Of a DNA stretch of 55,513 bases, positions 52,474 to 55,513 are shown in pieces. How positions within the stretch are numbered: the stretch's first letter is position 1; each line of letters begins with the position of its first letter. Source of the stretch: Bacillota bacterium (lineage in GTDB: Bacteria > Bacillota_E > Sulfobacillia > Sulfobacillales > JAIMBI01); the NCBI GenBank assembly GCA_021828405.1, contig JAKARZ010000009.1:1-55513 (forward strand), read 5' to 3'. A program made the position numbers and the translations under genes. Below the pieces are notes generated by a model, which had not been told where the DNA came from, did no database searches, and saw only the letters and a list, made by a program, of their open reading frames with translations.

Positions 52474-53961
52474 ATGCTGACGATTGGCGAGGCGCTCCGC
52501 TCAGCGAGCCAGCGGCATCGCGAGAAGACAGCCCTGGTGTTTGGCGCCGAGACGCTGACGTATGGCGAGCTGGACCGACGGGTAAATCAATTTGCCAACG
52601 CACTGGCCGCCTGGGGAGTAGGGCCCGGGGATCGGGTGGCGCTACTGCTGCCGAACGGGCTGTGGATGGCCGTCGCGTATTTCGCGGCGGCGCGGGCGGG
52701 GGCGGTAGCGGTGCCGGTGAACCTCCGATGGGCTGCGCCGGAAGTGCAATACGTGCTGCAGGATGCCCAGGTGCGGCTGGTGTTGGCTGACGAGGACTTT
52801 CGGGGCCTGTTGCCGTCGGCCCCACACATCCACGTGGGACGCGCGTGGCAGGACGCGGTGTTGGCGGCCAGTGACGCCGACCCTGCGGTGGTGGTGCAGG
52901 AGACGGACCCCTGGGTCATCGTATATACCTCGGGCACCACCGGCCGCCCCAAGGGGGCTGTTCGGGATCACCGGTCCAACCTCATGATTGCGCTGGTGCT
53001 GCTGGCCGAGTTGTCCATCACCACGGACGACGTGGGCATGGCGCTGCTGCCAATGTTTCACGTCAATTCCATGTGGTTTGTGACGCTGTCGCTGATCATC
53101 GGGACAACGTGCGTGATTTACCCGCACCGCACATTCCACCCGGGCCACATTGTCGAGGCGTTCAACACGCACCACGTGACGTACTCGATGTTTGTGCCCA
53201 GCATGCTGGCGATGCTGGCCGACGCCGCTGAGCGCGGCGCCCTGGAGCCATCACACCTGCGGGCGGCGCTCACGTCTTCGGCGCCGCTGGACCTGGCGCT
53301 GCGCGACCGCCTGTTGCGCGTGTTCCCGCACGCGCGGCTGTACGACATCTACGGCGCGACCGAGTACGGCGGCGTGACCCTCATGCAGCACGCGCCCGAT
53401 GAGGCGGTGGGTAGCGTGGGGTGGCCGGTGGTGGGTGCGTCGGTGCGCATCTTGGATGATGGGGGCCGCCCTGTCGCCCGCGGCGCCGTGGGTGAGGTGT
53501 ACGTCCAAGCCCCGAGCCTGATGCGGGAGTACTGGCAGAACCCCGAGGCCACCCGCGCGGCCTTCCGGGACGGCTACCTGACGCTTGGGGACATGGGGTA
53601 TCAGGATGAGGCGGGTCGGCTGTGGCTGGTGGACCGCAAGCAGGACATGATGATCGTGGCGGGAGAAAACGTCTATCCGCGTGAAGTGGAAGACGTGCTG
53701 CTGGAGAACCCGGACGTGCTGATGGCGGCGGCGGTGGGTCTGCCCGACCCTAAGCGAGGGCAGGTGGTGGTGGCGGCGGTGGTGTCCCACGCTGGCCGCA
53801 CGCCCGATGTGGAGGCGTTGCGGGAGGCGTGTCGGGACAAACTGGCCGACTACAAGCGCCCGCGCGACATTCGCGTCGTGGCGGAGCTCCCGACGGGGCC
53901 CACGGGCAAGGTGGTGCGCCGCCTGGTGCGGGAGCGGTGGGACGCGCTGGAAAGCCCCTGA
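52474..53961 (+). CDS. Acyl-CoA synthetase / AMP-dependent ligase
   Basis: Activates a carboxylic acid to acyl-AMP and then acyl-CoA. The 495-residue protein has LTYGELDRRVNQFANALAAWGVGPGDRVALLLPN, the P-loop VIVYTSGTTGRPKGAV, FHVNSMWFVTL, YDIYGATEYGG, YLTLGDMGYQDEAGRLWLVDRKQDMMIVAGENVYPREVEDVLLENPDV and the catalytic Lys region PTGPTGKVVRR. ATG 52474 has only a weak AAGG site; upstream in-frame starts are not conserved. It may feed the CoA-ester genes at 36.6-40.8 kb, but lies 12 kb away. Confidence 0.92.
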   Translation: MLTIGEALRSASQRHREKTALVFGAETLTYGELDRRVNQFANALAAWGVGPGDRVALLLPNGLWMAVAYFAAARAGAVAVPVNLRWAAPEVQYVLQDAQVRLVLADEDFRGLLPSAPHIHVGRAWQDAVLAASDADPAVVVQETDPWVIVYTSGTTGRPKGAVRDHRSNLMIALVLLAELSITTDDVGMALLPMFHVNSMWFVTLSLIIGTTCVIYPHRTFHPGHIVEAFNTHHVTYSMFVPSMLAMLADAAERGALEPSHLRAALTSSAPLDLALRDRLLRVFPHARLYDIYGATEYGGVTLMQHAPDEAVGSVGWPVVGASVRILDDGGRPVARGAVGEVYVQAPSLMREYWQNPEATRAAFRDGYLTLGDMGYQDEAGRLWLVDRKQDMMIVAGENVYPREVEDVLLENPDVLMAAAVGLPDPKRGQVVVAAVVSHAGRTPDVEALREACRDKLADYKRPRDIRVVAELPTGPTGKVVRRLVRERWDALESP

Positions 53962-53998
53962 AGTGACGGGCCAGCCCCGGCGCGCGGGCGCGTGTGGC

Positions 53999-54868
53999 TC
54001 AGCGCCGCTGAAACTGATATTCCTCGATGTCGGTGACCGGCCGGTACCCAATCCGCTGATACAGCCGGTTGGACGTGGGATTGGCCAAGTCCGTGAAGAG
54101 AAAGCAACGCTGGCGCCCGCTGGCCAGCAGGGCTTGGCTTAAGTCCGCCACCAGCGCCGACGCGTAGCCGTGGCCGCGCGCCGCCGGGGGGGTGTACACT
54201 GGGCCCAGCCGGATCCCGGTGGGCGTCGGGCCGCCATAGCCCGCGAGCGACACCGGATCGCCGTCCTCCCAAAACTCAAGGCCGCCCTCCTGGCCCCCGA
54301 GGCGCCGGCGTAGTGTCGCGCGCGCCTCGGCCCCGGGGTCTCTGCCGGTGCCGCCGGTGCCCGACTCCGCGACAAACGCCGTCAGCCAATCCAGGAGGAG
54401 CTCCTGATCCTGAAGGGTGGCGGGTCGCCGGCGGCCGGAAACCGGCGGGGGCGGGATGACGCGAGACAGCTCGTAGATGCGCTCGGCCAGGGTCCGCCGC
54501 GAAATCTGGCCCGTGCGCCGCGCCCAGCCGTCGGCCGCCCCCTCCGCCAACGCTCGCGGGCCCAGCAGCCCGGGGAGATCCGGGTACAGGGCCAACACGT
54601 CGTCCAACAGCGCATTGGGGGCGTCCAGGTCCTCGCTGCGGGAGAGCACCAGGAATCGGGGCGGCGTCCGAATCGCGGCCATCACCACGTCGCCGTCGGC
54701 GCGTTCCACGGTGGCGAGGTATGCAGGCAGGCTGTACGCGTCGGGCAGGGTGTGGAGCGTGTGGGCCAGGCCGAACAAGAGGTTCTCGGCGGCTTCATGG
54801 CGTGCGAGAAATGGGCCCGCTCGCCCCAGAAATTCTGCCGGCCGATGCCGCAGTACCGTCAGGCGCAT
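53999..54868 (-). CDS. GNAT-family N-acetyltransferase
   Basis: A 289-residue protein. The C-terminal 110 residues are a GNAT domain with GPVYTPPAARGHGYASALVADLSQALLASGRQ and CFLFTDLANPTSNRLYQRIGYRPV. The N-terminal part (MRLTVLRHRPAEFLGRAGPFL, ENLLFGLAHTL) resembles the upstream domain of two-domain GNAT proteins. ATG 54868 follows GGAGGCGGGG; a longer open frame upstream is not conserved. Substrate unknown. Confidence 0.85.
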   Translation of the reverse strand: MRLTVLRHRPAEFLGRAGPFLARHEAAENLLFGLAHTLHTLPDAYSLPAYLATVERADGDVVMAAIRTPPRFLVLSRSEDLDAPNALLDDVLALYPDLPGLLGPRALAEGAADGWARRTGQISRRTLAERIYELSRVIPPPPVSGRRRPATLQDQELLLDWLTAFVAESGTGGTGRDPGAEARATLRRRLGGQEGGLEFWEDGDPVSLAGYGGPTPTGIRLGPVYTPPAARGHGYASALVADLSQALLASGRQRCFLFTDLANPTSNRLYQRIGYRPVTDIEEYQFQRR

Positions 54869-55165
54869 CGTCCCCGCCTCCCTTGCGTGTGTGGTACTGG
54901 TACCCTCCGCCACCTGCGAGCGCCGACCTTCCGGGAGTCGAGAACAATTGGGTGGGGTCGCCGGGCACCCGGCGAACTCCCTGGCGATTCTGCCGATGGC
55001 GGCATGATACCACGGTGCGTGGGTGTATGGCTCGCGAGCCGCTGGTGACAACCTGCGGCCGCCCCGGGTCCGCCTTTCCCCACACCGCCGGCGACCCGAC
55101 TCGCCCGTTGCGAACAGGGGGAGACGGCTCACTTGGAGCGGCCGTGTTTTTGAGCTCAAGGCCGC
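54869..55165. other. Intergenic region before rplM
   Basis: About 300 bases, divergent on both sides. It holds the GNAT ribosome binding site at the left; the rplM promoter follows at the right. No gene or repeat was recognised. Confidence 0.5.
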
Positions 55166-55195
55166 TTGACGCCGGACGCGCCCTATTGGTACACT
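55166..55195 (+). promoter_or_regulatory. Promoter of rplM
   Basis: TTGACG (55166-55171), an 18-base spacer and TACACT (55190-55195) resemble a housekeeping promoter. Its leader (about 55202-55273) contains GTGCA, loop CGGT, TGCAC (55216-55229), which might belong to an L13-type leader. Having its own promoter fits the separation of rplM from truA. Confidence 0.55.
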
Positions 55196-55273
55196 GACAC
55201 GCGGCCTTAGGGTCGGTGCACGGTTGCACTTGGCGTGGCAGCGGCAAGATGACGAACATGACGGAGGGATCTC

Positions 55274-55513
55274 GTGTCGACCTACATGGCTCGTCCCGCG
55301 GAAATCACGCGGACGTGGTACGTGATTGACGCAGCGGGCAAGCCATTGGGCCGGTTGGCCACCGAGGTGGCGACCCTCTTGCGCGGCAAGCACAAGCCCA
55401 TTTACACCCCGCACCTGGACACCGGCGACCACGTGATCATCGTGAACGCCGAGAAAGTCGTGCTGACGGGGCGGAAACTTCAGCAAAAAATTTACTTTCA
55501 TTACTCGGGCTAT
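55274..55513 (+). CDS. rplM: 50S ribosomal protein L13 (partial, 3' end outside)
   Basis: L13 is an early 50S assembly protein. GTG 55274 follows GGAGGGA. The first 80 residues are visible: [60 protein letters not shown] and [17 protein letters not shown], typical L13. The C-terminal part lies beyond the window; rpsI would be expected next. Confidence 0.97.
   Translation, partial: MSTYMARPAEITRTWYVIDAAGKPLGRLATEVATLLRGKHKPIYTPHLDTGDHVIIVNAEKVVLTGRKLQQKIYFHYSGY

Noticed and set aside
54869..55501. Upstream part of the long minus-strand frame containing the GNAT gene
   Set aside because: Conserved sequence starts at ATG 54868 with a ribosome binding site, and the extension would run across the rplM promoter and gene.

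Overview
The window looks like chromosomal DNA from a high-GC, spore-forming Gram-positive of the Firmicutes, perhaps close to the Sulfobacillus/Thermaerobacter group. The evidence is the S10-spc-alpha ribosomal gene order followed by ecfA1-ecfA2-ecfT-truA, strong AGGAGG-type ribosome binding sites with many GTG/TTG starts, the short zinc-type S14, the cysteine-containing L24 and S4, and a Cys-rich coat-like gene behind a sigma-K-like promoter. The genus is inference; no database was searched.

Region 1 (1-22.5 kb) is one near-continuous plus-strand block: the rpsL tail, rpsG, fusA, tuf, rpsJ, rplC-rplD-rplW-rplB, rpsS-rplV-rpsC-rplP-rpmC-rpsQ, rplN-rplX-rplE-rpsN-rpsH-rplF-rplR-rpsE-rpmD-rplO-secY-adk-map-infA-rpmJ-rpsM-rpsK-rpsD-rpoA-rplQ, then the energising module of an ECF vitamin transporter and truA. 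Oddities are an in-frame TAG inside fusA, a long Pro/Ala extension on S10, a four-Cys cluster in EF-Tu and an EcfA1 without a recognisable Q-loop.

Region 2 (22.5-55.2 kb) is about 33 kb of accessory DNA between truA and rplM, which are adjacent in many Firmicutes. It carries proline dehydrogenase, an MscS-like channel, a tiny zinc-ribbon gene, a prolyl oligopeptidase coupled to a dead-looking low-molecular-weight phosphatase homologue, an asparaginase-like Ntn hydrolase, GNAT enzymes, and envelope/spore genes (coat-like protein, CAP domain, L,D-transpeptidase, beta-lactamase-like protein). Next comes a decaying CoA-thioester catabolic cluster (enoyl-CoA hydratase, SDRs, broken CoA-transferase alpha and beta genes) with a TnpB-family transposon relic on each side. 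After it lie an MMPL exporter, a self-contained mini-gene for a 23-residue peptide ending in a strong terminator just before an ABC exporter, spermidine synthase, nucleoside hydrolase, a GT1 glycosyltransferase, an acyl-CoA ligase and another GNAT protein.

Region 3 (55.17 kb to the end) resumes the ribosomal genes: rplM has its own promoter and runs off the window.

The most interesting items are the 47.0-47.2 kb peptide/attenuator unit in front of the ABC exporter, the amber codon in fusA, and the decayed gene cluster between TnpB relics. Several lesions (fusA TAG, CoA-transferase stops, SDR and TnpB frameshifts) mean assembly error must be excluded before they are interpreted biologically. 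I saw no CRISPR array, rRNA or tRNA gene.
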